DNA of 64,000 bases from Microvirga thermotolerans (GTDB taxonomy: Bacteria > Pseudomonadota > Alphaproteobacteria > Rhizobiales > Beijerinckiaceae): positions 1,394,001 to 1,458,000 of the forward strand of contig NZ_CP045423.1 of assembly GCF_009363855.1 (NCBI RefSeq), given 5' to 3'. Shown here one piece after another: positions 41,057 through 49,880 of this stretch. Position 1 is the first letter of the stretch, and the number at the start of each line of letters is the position of its first letter. Made by a program: the position numbers and the translations under genes. The notes beneath the pieces were generated by a model. It did not search any database. It was not told where the DNA came from and worked only from the letters and a program-made list of their open reading frames with translations.

Positions 41057-41887
41057 ATGGAAGGCAGCCGGAGGCCGGAACCGCGGAGGACTCTTCCCCC
41101 GCTGCTTCGGCCGCATTGGGGCCGGGTCGCGGTCGTCGCCGCCCATCCGGACGATGAGACCGTCGGGGTGGGCGGTCACCTTCCGCTCCTCGCGGATCCT
41201 CTCGTGCTCACCGTGACCGACGGCGCCCCCAGGGGCTCCGGAGACATCGCGTCCGCAGGCTGCGGGAGCGAGGGGGAATATGCGGCTCTGCGCCGGCGGG
41301 AGCTTGCCGACGCGATGGCCCTCGCCGGAATTCCGGCCGCCAACCTGGAATGCCTCGGCGTGGGCGACCAGCGGGCCGCCCGCTGCCTTGCGGGCCTCGC
41401 GCGCCGGATGGCGGAATGGCTCGAGGCGCGGCAGGTCGGGCTCGTCCTGACCCATCCTTTCGAAATGGGCCATCCGGATCACGACGCGACGGCCTTCGCC
41501 GTTCACGCGGCCGTCGCGCTTCTCGTGCAAAGGGGCCGGACGCCGCCGCGCATCGTGGAGTTCACCTCCTACCATCGCAGCCCGGCCGGGCATTTCGCCG
41601 AGGGCGTGTTCGCTCCCGGCCGGCCTCCCGGGGAGGCCTTCCCGCTCCCCGAGGCGGCGCGCGCCCTCAAGCGCCGGATGTTCGAGGCCTTCCGCAGCCA
41701 GAAAGGCATCGTCTCCGCCTTCGGCCTGGAGAGCGAGCGCTTCCGCCCCGCTCCCACTTACGACTTCACGGCGCCGCCCCACGGGCAGGGCGCCTATTAC
41801 GACATGTTCGGCTGGGGGCTTCGCTCCGACGAATGGCCGCTTCTGGCCGGGAGAGCGCTCGACGAACTCGGGCTCGGCCCATGCTGA
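41057..41887 (+). CDS. PIG-L family deacetylase
   Basis: 276 residues with the PIG-L zinc-binding motif VVAAHPDDETVGVGG (AHPDDE) near residue 30 and a downstream HPFEMGHPDHDATAF (HPDH) that supplies the third ligand. Such enzymes remove the N-acetyl group from GlcNAc-containing compounds (LmbE, MshB, BshB). Cytosolic. The ATG at 41057 is chosen because the residues before it are atypical; an ATG at 40904 is in frame. Its stop overlaps the following glycosyltransferase by seven bases, so the two are translationally coupled. Confidence 0.83.
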   Translation: MEGSRRPEPRRTLPPLLRPHWGRVAVVAAHPDDETVGVGGHLPLLADPLVLTVTDGAPRGSGDIASAGCGSEGEYAALRRRELADAMALAGIPAANLECLGVGDQRAARCLAGLARRMAEWLEARQVGLVLTHPFEMGHPDHDATAFAVHAAVALLVQRGRTPPRIVEFTSYHRSPAGHFAEGVFAPGRPPGEAFPLPEAARALKRRMFEAFRSQKGIVSAFGLESERFRPAPTYDFTAPPHGQGAYYDMFGWGLRSDEWPLLAGRALDELGLGPC

Positions 41888-42915
41888 GGGTGCTGAACGT
41901 CGCGTTCCCGTTTGCGCCGGTGAGCCCCGATACGGTCGGAGGGGCCGAGCAGGTCCTCGGCCAGATCGACCGGGCTCTCACGGCGGCGGGGCACCGATCC
42001 TTCGTGATCGCCTGCGAGGGCTCGCGGGTTGCCGGAACGCTGATTGCGATGCCCGTCCCGTCCGGTCCCCTCGACGCAAAGGCCCGTGCCCAGGCCCACC
42101 GCAACCACCGCGAGGCGATCGCGGCGGCAATCGCCCGCCATCGGATCGACGTGGTCCACCTGCATGGGATCGACTTCTTCGCCTATCTTCCGCCGCCCGG
42201 CGTCCCCGTCCTCGTGACCCTGCACCTGCCCCTGTCCTGGTATCCCCCCGAAGCTCTCTCCCCCGAGCGGCCCGATACATGGCTTCATGGCGTCTCCGCG
42301 TCCCAGCAATGCGGCCTCGCCCGGAGCGAGCGGCTGCTTCCGCCGGTAGAGAACGGCGTGGCGGTCGGCGAACTGGCGCGCGTCCGGCATGCCAGGAGGG
42401 GCTATGCCCTCGCGCTCGGCCGCATCTGTCCGGAAAAGGGCTATCATCTGGCCCTCGATGCAGCGCATCGGAGCGACCGCCCGCTCCTGATCGGCGGACA
42501 GGTCTATCCCTATGAGACGCATCGGCAATATTTCGACGAGGCCATCGCGCCCCGCCTCGACCGCCGCCGGCGCTTCCTCGGGCCGCTCGGCTTTCGCCGC
42601 AAACGGCGGTTCCTGGCCGCCGCCCGCTGTCTGGTCGTGCCGAGCCTCGTCCCGGAGACGAGCTCCCTCGTCGCCATGGAAGCGCTGGCCTGCGGGACCC
42701 CCGTGGTCGCATTCCCGAGCGGGGCTCTGGCGGATATCGTCGAGCACGGGCGCACGGGCTTCCTGGTGCGCGATGCTGCCGAAATGGCGGACGCCCTCGA
42801 AGAGGCGGCGGCCATCGACCCGGGCCTGTGCCGGGAGGCGGCCTTTGCACGCTTCTCGCTGGAGCGGAGCATGGGGCGCTATCTCGAACTCTACGAGCGG
42901 CTCGCGGGCTCATGA
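41881..42915 (+). CDS. Glycosyltransferase, GT4 family
   Basis: 344 residues: Rossmann start MLRVLNVAFPFAPVSPDTVG with the acceptor-loop GGAEQV, HLHGIDFFAY, LALGRICPEKGYHLALDAA and the donor motif PETSSLVAMEALACGTPVVA (EX7E). It overlaps the PIG-L gene (7 bases) and the next gene (4 bases, ATGA). The three are one unit, presumably glycosylating and then deacetylating and acylating one small or lipid-linked acceptor. Confidence 0.87.
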   Translation: MLRVLNVAFPFAPVSPDTVGGAEQVLGQIDRALTAAGHRSFVIACEGSRVAGTLIAMPVPSGPLDAKARAQAHRNHREAIAAAIARHRIDVVHLHGIDFFAYLPPPGVPVLVTLHLPLSWYPPEALSPERPDTWLHGVSASQQCGLARSERLLPPVENGVAVGELARVRHARRGYALALGRICPEKGYHLALDAAHRSDRPLLIGGQVYPYETHRQYFDEAIAPRLDRRRRFLGPLGFRRKRRFLAAARCLVVPSLVPETSSLVAMEALACGTPVVAFPSGALADIVEHGRTGFLVRDAAEMADALEEAAAIDPGLCREAAFARFSLERSMGRYLELYERLAGS

Positions 42916-43889
42916 GGGCGGACGTCCTGCACGGTGTCCCGAGGCTGGAGGCGGAGTGGTGGGATCTCTGGAGCCGGGATCCGAGGGCGACCGTCTTTCA
43001 GAGTCCCGCCTGGCTGATCCCCTGGCGGGAGGCCTTCGACGAAGGCGAGAGCCTGGTTCTCGCCGTTCGGGACGGGGAGCGCCTCATGGCGCTGCTGCCG
43101 CTCTTCCGGTACGAGGGCCGGCTCATTCCCTGGGGCGCCGGGACCACGGACCGCCTCGACGGGATCTTCGATCCGACGCTCGACCCCGCGATGCTCGCGC
43201 AGGCGCTCGACCGGCTGTCCGAGCCCGTCGAACTCTTCCAGGTCGAAGAGAACTCGCTCCTCAGGCGGATCCCCTTGCCCGAAGGCTGGGAAGAGCGGTC
43301 CGGAACGGCGGAGCCGTGCCTCGAACTGCCGCTTCCGGCCGCCCTGTCGCGCAACATGGCGCAGAACCTGCGCTATTACCGGCGCCGTGCGGAGCGGGCC
43401 GGCGTCGCGGAACCGGAACGCGGCGGACCTGCGGCCTTCGAGGACCTGGTGGATCTCCACGGTCGGCGCTGGCAAAGCCGCGGCCTGCCCGGCGTCCTGC
43501 ACGATCCGCGGGTGCTCGCCTGGCACCGGCGCACGCTCCCGGCGCTCGACGCGGCCGGGCTCCTCCGCCTCTACGTGCTCCGGCGGGGCCGGCGCGCGGT
43601 GGCGGTGCTCTATGGGCTGATGGCGAAGGAGCGGGCATTCTACTATCTCGGCGGCTTCGATCCCGAGCTGGAGAGTCTCGGTCTCGGGACCGTCCTGATC
43701 GGGCATGCGGTCGAGGAGGCACAGCGCGAGGGCGCGACCGTCTTCGACTTCCTGCGAGGGCGGGAGGCCTACAAGTACCGTTGGGGCGCTGGCGAGCGGA
43801 CGATGTATGCCCGCCGCCTCGCGCCCGTCAGCTGCGTTGCGGCCCGGTTGGCTGCGCCGTCCCTGCGAAACGGCGAAAGCGCTCAGTGA
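42912..43889 (+). CDS. FemAB/CelD-like acyltransferase (GNAT fold)
   Basis: 325 residues of the BioF2-like acetyltransferase group (PF13480): FQSPAWLIPWREAFDEGESL at the start, PLFRYEGRLIPWGAG, a NLRYYRRRAERAG segment and the C-terminal AVLYGLMAKERAFYYLGGFD followed by DFLRGREAYKYRWGAG, the standard signature. It probably transfers an acyl or aminoacyl group to the product of the coupled deacetylase and glycosyltransferase. It ends convergently with the yej-type operon, overlapping by seven bases. Confidence 0.82.
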   Translation: MRADVLHGVPRLEAEWWDLWSRDPRATVFQSPAWLIPWREAFDEGESLVLAVRDGERLMALLPLFRYEGRLIPWGAGTTDRLDGIFDPTLDPAMLAQALDRLSEPVELFQVEENSLLRRIPLPEGWEERSGTAEPCLELPLPAALSRNMAQNLRYYRRRAERAGVAEPERGGPAAFEDLVDLHGRRWQSRGLPGVLHDPRVLAWHRRTLPALDAAGLLRLYVLRRGRRAVAVLYGLMAKERAFYYLGGFDPELESLGLGTVLIGHAVEEAQREGATVFDFLRGREAYKYRWGAGERTMYARRLAPVSCVAARLAAPSLRNGESAQ

Positions 43890-45046
43890 TAGGGATCCGC
43901 CGCGTCGCGCAGGCCGTCGCCCATGAAGTTGAAGGCGAGAACGACGATCACCACCGGAACGATGGGGAAGAGCAGCCAGGGATGGAGCTGGACCGCGGCG
44001 AGGTTCTGCGCCTCGTTGAGCAGCACGCCCCAGCTCGTCACCGGCGGCCGCAGCCCGAGCCCGAGGAAGGAGAGCGCGGTCTCGCCCAGGATCATGGAGG
44101 GAATGGCGAGCGTCGCCGAGGCGATGAGGTGGCTCATGAAGTTGGGAATGAGATGGCGCGCGATGATGCGCTGCTTGGACGCTCCCATGAGTTCCGCCGC
44201 CCGCACGAAATCCTCCTCTCTCAGCGAGAGCAGCTTCGAGCGCACGGCCCGCGCCAGCCCCGGCCAGTCGAGCAGGCCGAGGATGATCGTGATGCCGAAG
44301 AAGACGAGGATGGGGCTCCAGTTGGCCGGCAGCGCCGCCGACAGGGCGAGCCACAGGGGCAGCTCGGGAAGCGAGCGCAGGATCTCGATGAGGCGCTGGA
44401 TCACGTGATCCACCCATCCGCCGAGATAGCCCGCAAGCCCTCCGAAGAGGAGGCCCAGGGCGAAGGACACGGCAATCCCGACGATGCCGATGGTAAGGGA
44501 GATGCGCGCGCCGTAGACGATGCGCGAGAACAGGTCGCGCCCGAGCCTGTCGGTGCCCAGCAGGAAGAGCGTTCCGTCCTCGGGGGGGCAGAACAGGTGC
44601 ACGTTCGCCGTCACGAGCCCCCAGAACTCGTAGTAGTCGCCCCGGCAGAGGAAGCGGACCGGCTGCGGCTTCGACGTGTCGGTCGTGTAGACGCGCCGGA
44701 AGCTCTCCAGGTCGAAGGTGAACTTGTACGGATAGACGAAGGGCCCCACGAAGCGGCCCTCGTGCACGAAATGCACCGGCTGGGGTGGAGCGTAGATGAA
44801 ATCGCCGTTGCGCTTCGTCTGGTTGTAGGGGGCGATCACCTCGACGAACGGGATGAGCAGGTAGAAGGCCGCAAGGATGGCCGCGGCGGCCACCGCCACC
44901 TTGTGGCGGCGGAACTTCCACCACATCAGCCGCCAGGACGATGCGCGATAGAAGCTCTCGCTCTCGCTCCCGGAGGGCTCCGTGGCGCCGGGGTCGAAGG
45001 GCTCCCTGTCGACGTAGTGCTTCTCCAGCGGCACCGCTCCGGTCAT
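43883..45046 (-). CDS. yejE: Peptide ABC transporter permease (YejE-like)
   Basis: 387 residues. It has the long N-terminal extension with a large periplasmic loop between helices 1 and 2 that distinguishes YejE (YPYKFTFDLESFRRVY, LCRGDYYEFWGL), followed by the LGTDRLGRDLFSRIVYGARIS block and the coupling EELMGASKQ-type segment AAELMGASKQRIIARHLIPN. Last gene of an ATPase-binding protein-permease-permease operon; its start overlaps yejB by four bases. Confidence 0.92.
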   Translation of the reverse strand: MTGAVPLEKHYVDREPFDPGATEPSGSESESFYRASSWRLMWWKFRRHKVAVAAAAILAAFYLLIPFVEVIAPYNQTKRNGDFIYAPPQPVHFVHEGRFVGPFVYPYKFTFDLESFRRVYTTDTSKPQPVRFLCRGDYYEFWGLVTANVHLFCPPEDGTLFLLGTDRLGRDLFSRIVYGARISLTIGIVGIAVSFALGLLFGGLAGYLGGWVDHVIQRLIEILRSLPELPLWLALSAALPANWSPILVFFGITIILGLLDWPGLARAVRSKLLSLREEDFVRAAELMGASKQRIIARHLIPNFMSHLIASATLAIPSMILGETALSFLGLGLRPPVTSWGVLLNEAQNLAAVQLHPWLLFPIVPVVIVVLAFNFMGDGLRDAADPYH

Positions 45047-46062
45047 CGGCCGCCTCCCATCCGGATGCGCGGATCGAGCCAGGCGAGGAGCAGGTCCGAG
45101 ATCAGCATGCCGAGCACCGTGAGCACCGCCACGAACATCAGGATGAACCCGGCCAGGAACTGGTCCTGGCTCTTGAGGGCGCTGAGCAGGATCGGCCCGA
45201 CGGTCGGAAGGCTGAGCACCAGCGAGACGAGGACGGAGCCCGAGACGAGGTGCGGCAGCAGGTTGCCGATATCGGCGATGAAGGGGTTCAGGGACATGCG
45301 GAAGGGATATTTCAGGAGCGCCCTGCCGGGAGCGAGGCCCTTCGCCTTCGCGGTCACGTAATACTGCTTGCCGAGCTCGTCGAGGAGGTTGGCGCGCATG
45401 CGCCGGATCATCGCCGCCGTACCCGCGAGGCCGATGACCAGGGTCGGCACGACGAGATGCGCGAGGAGCGACTTGACCTTGTCCCAGGTCCAGGGCTGGC
45501 CCGCGTAGCGGGAGTCGAAGAGCCCTCCGATGGAGATCCCGAACCAGCGGTTGGAGTAGTAGAGCAGGATGAGGGCGAGGAGGAAGCTCGGCGTCGCGAG
45601 GCCGATATAGCCGACGAAGGTGGCGACGTAGTCCCCCAGCGAGTACTGGCGCGTCGCCGAATAGATGGCGATGGGGATCGAGACCAGGTGGATGAAGATC
45701 ACCACGGCGACGTTGACGACGAGCGTCAGCCACAGGGCATCCCCCACCACCTCCACGACCGGTCGGTCGTACTCGAACGACCAGCCCCAGTCGCCCTGGA
45801 GCAGGCCCGAGAAGCCGTTCTGCCCCGGCATCGCGCCGAGCCAGACGAGGTATTGCTGCCAGACCGGCTTGTCGAGGCCGTACTGCTTGATGAGGAATTC
45901 CGCCTTCGCCGCCGCGTCCGCCTCGCCCTGGGCGCGCAGCTCGGCGATCTGGTTGGTCAGGAAGTCGCCCGGCGGCAGCTTGATGATGAGAAAGACCAGG
46001 GCCGAGATGATCAGGAGCGTCACGAGCATCGTGACGAAGCGACGCAACAGGAAACGGATCAT
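45043..46062 (-). CDS. yejB: Peptide ABC transporter permease (YejB-like)
   Basis: 339 residues with about six helices: RFLLRRFVTMLVTLLIISALVFL at the start, then the YejB-type periplasmic insertion (YGLDKPVWQQYLVWLGAM) and IRRMRANLLDELGKQYYVTAKAKG, the EAA-like loop contacting the ATPase. It overlaps the binding-protein gene upstream (46059-46062) and yejE downstream by four bases each. Confidence 0.92.
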   Translation of the reverse strand: MIRFLLRRFVTMLVTLLIISALVFLIIKLPPGDFLTNQIAELRAQGEADAAAKAEFLIKQYGLDKPVWQQYLVWLGAMPGQNGFSGLLQGDWGWSFEYDRPVVEVVGDALWLTLVVNVAVVIFIHLVSIPIAIYSATRQYSLGDYVATFVGYIGLATPSFLLALILLYYSNRWFGISIGGLFDSRYAGQPWTWDKVKSLLAHLVVPTLVIGLAGTAAMIRRMRANLLDELGKQYYVTAKAKGLAPGRALLKYPFRMSLNPFIADIGNLLPHLVSGSVLVSLVLSLPTVGPILLSALKSQDQFLAGFILMFVAVLTVLGMLISDLLLAWLDPRIRMGGGR

Positions 46063-47975
46063 CTGCGAGCCTCTTTCAGGGCGGCCTTGTTCCAATACAT
46101 CTCGTCGATCCGGTAGATGCCGATCATCGCCGTCGGTTCCCAGCTGTAGAGCGCCTTCTGCGGCAGGCCCTTGAGGCCGTTGCGCACGACGATGGGCTGA
46201 AGCGCGCCCGCCGCGGTCCCGATGGTCCACTGGTTCTCCGCGTGGTTGCGCAGCATCTCCGTCCAGACGTTGCGCTGGACGTCGCGGTTCGCCGTGTTCA
46301 TCCAGATCGAATAGAGGTCGAGCAGGCGCCGCGCCTCGGGAATGTCCACCGCCTCGCCGTTCTTGCCCTTGGTCTCCACGTACTGGCCCCATTGCGGCCA
46401 GGCATAGTTGTCCTGGCGCATGGGGGCGTACTCGGTCGGAGGCATGATCGCGGTGGGGATCGCGTTGTCGAAGCCCTGGCCCGCCACCATAGTGGTCAGG
46501 CCCGCGAAGGCGCGGTTGCGCAGCACCGTCCTGTCCTGCGGCTTCACGAAGAGCCGGACGCCGATCTCGCGCCAGAACTCGCCGATGAGGGTGAGCGCGT
46601 CCACGATGTGGCTCGCCTCGCCGTCCGTCTCGACGATGATCTCGAGTTCGCGCCCGTCCGGCAGGAGGCGGGTGCCCGCGGCATTGCGCTTGCCGAGCCC
46701 GATCTCGTCCAGGAGCCGCGAAGCCTCCGACGGATCGTAGCCGGCGTTGAGGGTGCGCAGGCCGGAGAAAGAGAGGGGGCTCTGCTCCATGACCGTGTTG
46801 TTGCCCTCGATCCCGAGGCCGAAGAGGAACACGTTGTTCAGGGTCTTGCGGTCGATGGCGAGCGACAGGGCGCGGCGGTAGCGCGGATCGCGGTTGAGGG
46901 CACGCCAGACCGGATCCTTCGCGTTGAGGTTGGGATAGAGCGCGAGCTCCGACCCGCGCGCGTAGGGCCACAGGAGCGTCGTGTAGTCGTGCGCCTTCTC
47001 GCCCTGCTTGAGGACGGGAATGTCACTCATGGAGATGCCGCGGAAGAGGAGGTCCACCTCGCCCGCGTTCGCCTTGGCGGCGAAGAGGCCGCCGGCCGAC
47101 ACGTCCATGATGATCCGGTCGATGTAGGGAAGCTGGTGCCCATGGGCGTCGACGCGGTGGTAATAGGGATTGCGCTCGAAGACGAAGCGGTTCGCCGGCG
47201 CCCGGTTCGTGACGTGCCACGGCTGGAGCACCGGCTCGTCCGGATTGGTGTGCTCCTTCATGTCGTCGAGGCGGTTGTGGAGGGCGGCCCAGGATTTCAG
47301 CTTCTGAGCCTTCGCGGCCTCGTCGAGCTTCGCCTTGTCGGCGTATTTCGCATGGAACTGCTTCAGGTAGTGGGCCGGGCGGTAGATGCCGGGATCCACG
47401 GGGCCCGCAAGGTTCGGCAGGAAGCGCGGATTGGGCTTGTCGAAGGTGTAGCGCACCGTCCGTTCGTCGATCACCTCGAACCGGGCGGGCTTGCCGTCCA
47501 CCATCATGAACTCCGGCACGCCGGCGGGCGACAGGTCCTTGTTGCCGGCGATGTCCTCCCAGTAGTAGCGGAAGTCCTCCGCCGTGAAGGGGTGCCCGTC
47601 CGACCAGCGGTGGCCCTCGCGGATCGTGAAGGTGAAGATGCGGTCGTCCTCGTTCTCGAACTTCTCCAGAATGTCGGGCTGGAGCTCCAGGTTCCGGTCG
47701 TAGCCCACGAGGCGGGAATAGCCGTAGGTGCTGATGTACCGGATGTCGCGGGCCCGCGCCACGAGGGTGACGACGTCGCCGCCGTAGCTGCCGTTCGCCT
47801 GCTCCGAGACGTAGGGTGTCCGCGGCACGCGTTCGGAGACGGGCGGCAGCTCCTTCTTCGCGACCTTCTCCGCCCAGTAGGGCTGCTCGACGTAATCCGC
47901 CGCGAGGGCGGACAGGAGCGGGAGGGCGGTGAACAGCGCCAGCAGGCCCGCGCGCAGGCAGAAAAGGACGGGCAT
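46059..47975 (-). CDS. yejA: Periplasmic peptide-binding protein (YejA-like, SBP family 5)
   Basis: 638 residues: signal peptide [20 protein letters not shown] with cleavage after SALA, then a large DppA/OppA-type binding fold (GYSRLVGYDRNLELQPDILE, IREGHRWSDGHPFTAEDFRY, and RRALSLAIDRKTLNNVF). YejA-type proteins feed oligopeptides, and microcin C in enterobacteria, to YejBEF. The TGATG overlap with the ATPase gene couples translation. Confidence 0.92.
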   Translation of the reverse strand: MPVLFCLRAGLLALFTALPLLSALAADYVEQPYWAEKVAKKELPPVSERVPRTPYVSEQANGSYGGDVVTLVARARDIRYISTYGYSRLVGYDRNLELQPDILEKFENEDDRIFTFTIREGHRWSDGHPFTAEDFRYYWEDIAGNKDLSPAGVPEFMMVDGKPARFEVIDERTVRYTFDKPNPRFLPNLAGPVDPGIYRPAHYLKQFHAKYADKAKLDEAAKAQKLKSWAALHNRLDDMKEHTNPDEPVLQPWHVTNRAPANRFVFERNPYYHRVDAHGHQLPYIDRIIMDVSAGGLFAAKANAGEVDLLFRGISMSDIPVLKQGEKAHDYTTLLWPYARGSELALYPNLNAKDPVWRALNRDPRYRRALSLAIDRKTLNNVFLFGLGIEGNNTVMEQSPLSFSGLRTLNAGYDPSEASRLLDEIGLGKRNAAGTRLLPDGRELEIIVETDGEASHIVDALTLIGEFWREIGVRLFVKPQDRTVLRNRAFAGLTTMVAGQGFDNAIPTAIMPPTEYAPMRQDNYAWPQWGQYVETKGKNGEAVDIPEARRLLDLYSIWMNTANRDVQRNVWTEMLRNHAENQWTIGTAAGALQPIVVRNGLKGLPQKALYSWEPTAMIGIYRIDEMYWNKAALKEARR

Positions 47976-49840
47976 CACGCAGCCTCCTCGAGGGGGAGCC
48001 GTCCCAGCCGCACATGATGGCCCGGCTCGACCTCCTTCATGAAACCGGCCTCGCCCTCTTTCAGCCGGAAGGGTTCCGGCCATTGGCCGGGATGGGAGAA
48101 GCGGTCGGCGCGCAGCTTCGCGAAGTCGAGCGGCCGGTCGATGTCCGGATCCGGGACCGCGGCGAGCAGCGCCTGGGTATAGGGATGCACCGGGTTCCGG
48201 AACAGGGAGGTCTTGGGCGCCTGCTCCACGATGTAGCCCCGGCACATCACCGCAATCGTGTCGGCGATGTAGTCCACGACCGCGAGGTTGTGCGAGACGA
48301 ACAGATAGGTCAGGTCGAGCGCCGCCTGCAGGTCCTTCAGGAGATTGAGCACCTGCGCCTGAACCGACACGTCCAGCGCCGAGACGGGCTCGTCGCAGAT
48401 CAGGACCCGCGGCTCGAGCGCGAGCGCCCGCGCGATGCCGAGCCGCTGGCGCTGGCCGCCCGAGAACGAATGCGGGTAGCGCCGCAGGGAACGGTGATCG
48501 AGCCCGACCATGTCGAGCAGCTGCTTGGCGCGGCGGTAGCGCATGTCGTCGTCGCCGATGCCGTGGATGAGAAGCGGCTCGGTGAGGATCTCGTAGACCG
48601 TCATGCGCGGGTTCAGGGACGAGAACGGATCCTGGAAGATGAACTGGACGGAGCGCCGGTAGTCCTTCAGCGCCTCGCCCTCGAGCTCGTGCACGTTGCG
48701 CGGCCCGTTGCCGTCGTCGAAGAACACCGCGCCGGAATCCGGCTCCATGGCGCGCATGATGATCTTCGAGACGGTGGTCTTGCCGCATCCCGACTCGCCG
48801 ACGAGGCCGAGGGTCCTGCCGACCGGCAGGGCCAGGGACACGCCGTTGACCGCGTGGATGGTCCTGGTCTTTCCCGAAAACCAGCCGGACCGCAGCGTGA
48901 AGGATTTCGTCAGGTTCTCGGCGCTGAGGATCGGCCCCTGCGGCTGCGGCCGCTCGGGCCGGTGGGCCTGGGCCAGGGTGGCGCTCTTCACCTCGCGGAT
49001 CGGGGTCAGCCGCTCGTCCTCGCCCATGGCGAAGCGCGGGACGGCCCGCATGAGCGCCTTCAGGTACGGGTGCTCCGGATGGCGGAAGATCGCCTCCCGG
49101 GAGCCGGATTCCATGACCCGGCCGCGATACATCACCACGACCTCGTCGGCCACGTTGGCGACGACGCCGAGGTCGTGAGTGATGAGCAGGACCGACATGC
49201 CGGTCTCGGCCTGCAGCTCGTTGATCAGGTCGAGGATCTGCGCCTGCGTCGTCACGTCGAGGGCGGTCGTCGGTTCGTCGGCGATCAGCAGGTCGGGGTG
49301 GGTGATCAGCGCCATCGCGATCATCGCCCGCTGGCGCAGTCCGCCGGACAGCTCGAAGGGATAGGTTCGCAGGGCCCGCCGCGGGTCGGGAAAGCCGACT
49401 CGGGCGAGCACGTCCTTCGTGCGCTCCAGGGCTTCGGCCTGCGACACCTTGGCATGGATGACGAGCGCTTCCGAAATCTGGTCGCCGATGGTGTGGAGCG
49501 GCGACAGGGAGGTCATCGGCTCCTGGAAGATCATCGCGATGCGGCCGCCGCGCAGGTCGCGCATCCTGGCGCCCTCGGGGTCGAGGGCGGCGATGTCCAC
49601 CGGCGCGCCGCCCGTCGTGTCGTCGAAGAGGATCGATCCCCCGGCGATGCGGGCCTTCTTCGGGAGGATCTGGAGAATGGCCTGGGCGGTGACCGACTTG
49701 CCCGATCCGGACTCGCCGACCAGCGCTACCGTCTTCCCCTTGGGAATGTCGAAGGACAGGCCGTCCACGGCCCGAAACCGTCCGGTCTCGGTCTCGAAGT
49801 CGACCGCCAGATCGCGGATCGACAGGAGCGGCTGGTCCAT
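47975..49840 (-). CDS. yejF: Fused double ATPase of peptide ABC transporter (YejF-like)
   Basis: 621 residues with two complete ATPase domains in one chain: [35 protein letters not shown] and, in the second half, [36 protein letters not shown]. Each is followed by the oligopeptide-type C-terminal region ([28 protein letters not shown]). It is the first gene of the operon, whereas in E. coli yejF is the last. Cytosolic, associated with YejBE. Confidence 0.94.
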
Positions 49841-49880
49841 GAACTCCTCCGGCGGCTACGCGTCACGCTACAATAACGCA

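Noticed and set aside
43883..45733. 616-codon reading of the YejE frame
   Set aside because: The first 229 codons are a shadow of yejB; the ATG at 45046 with the four-base overlap gives a normal YejE.
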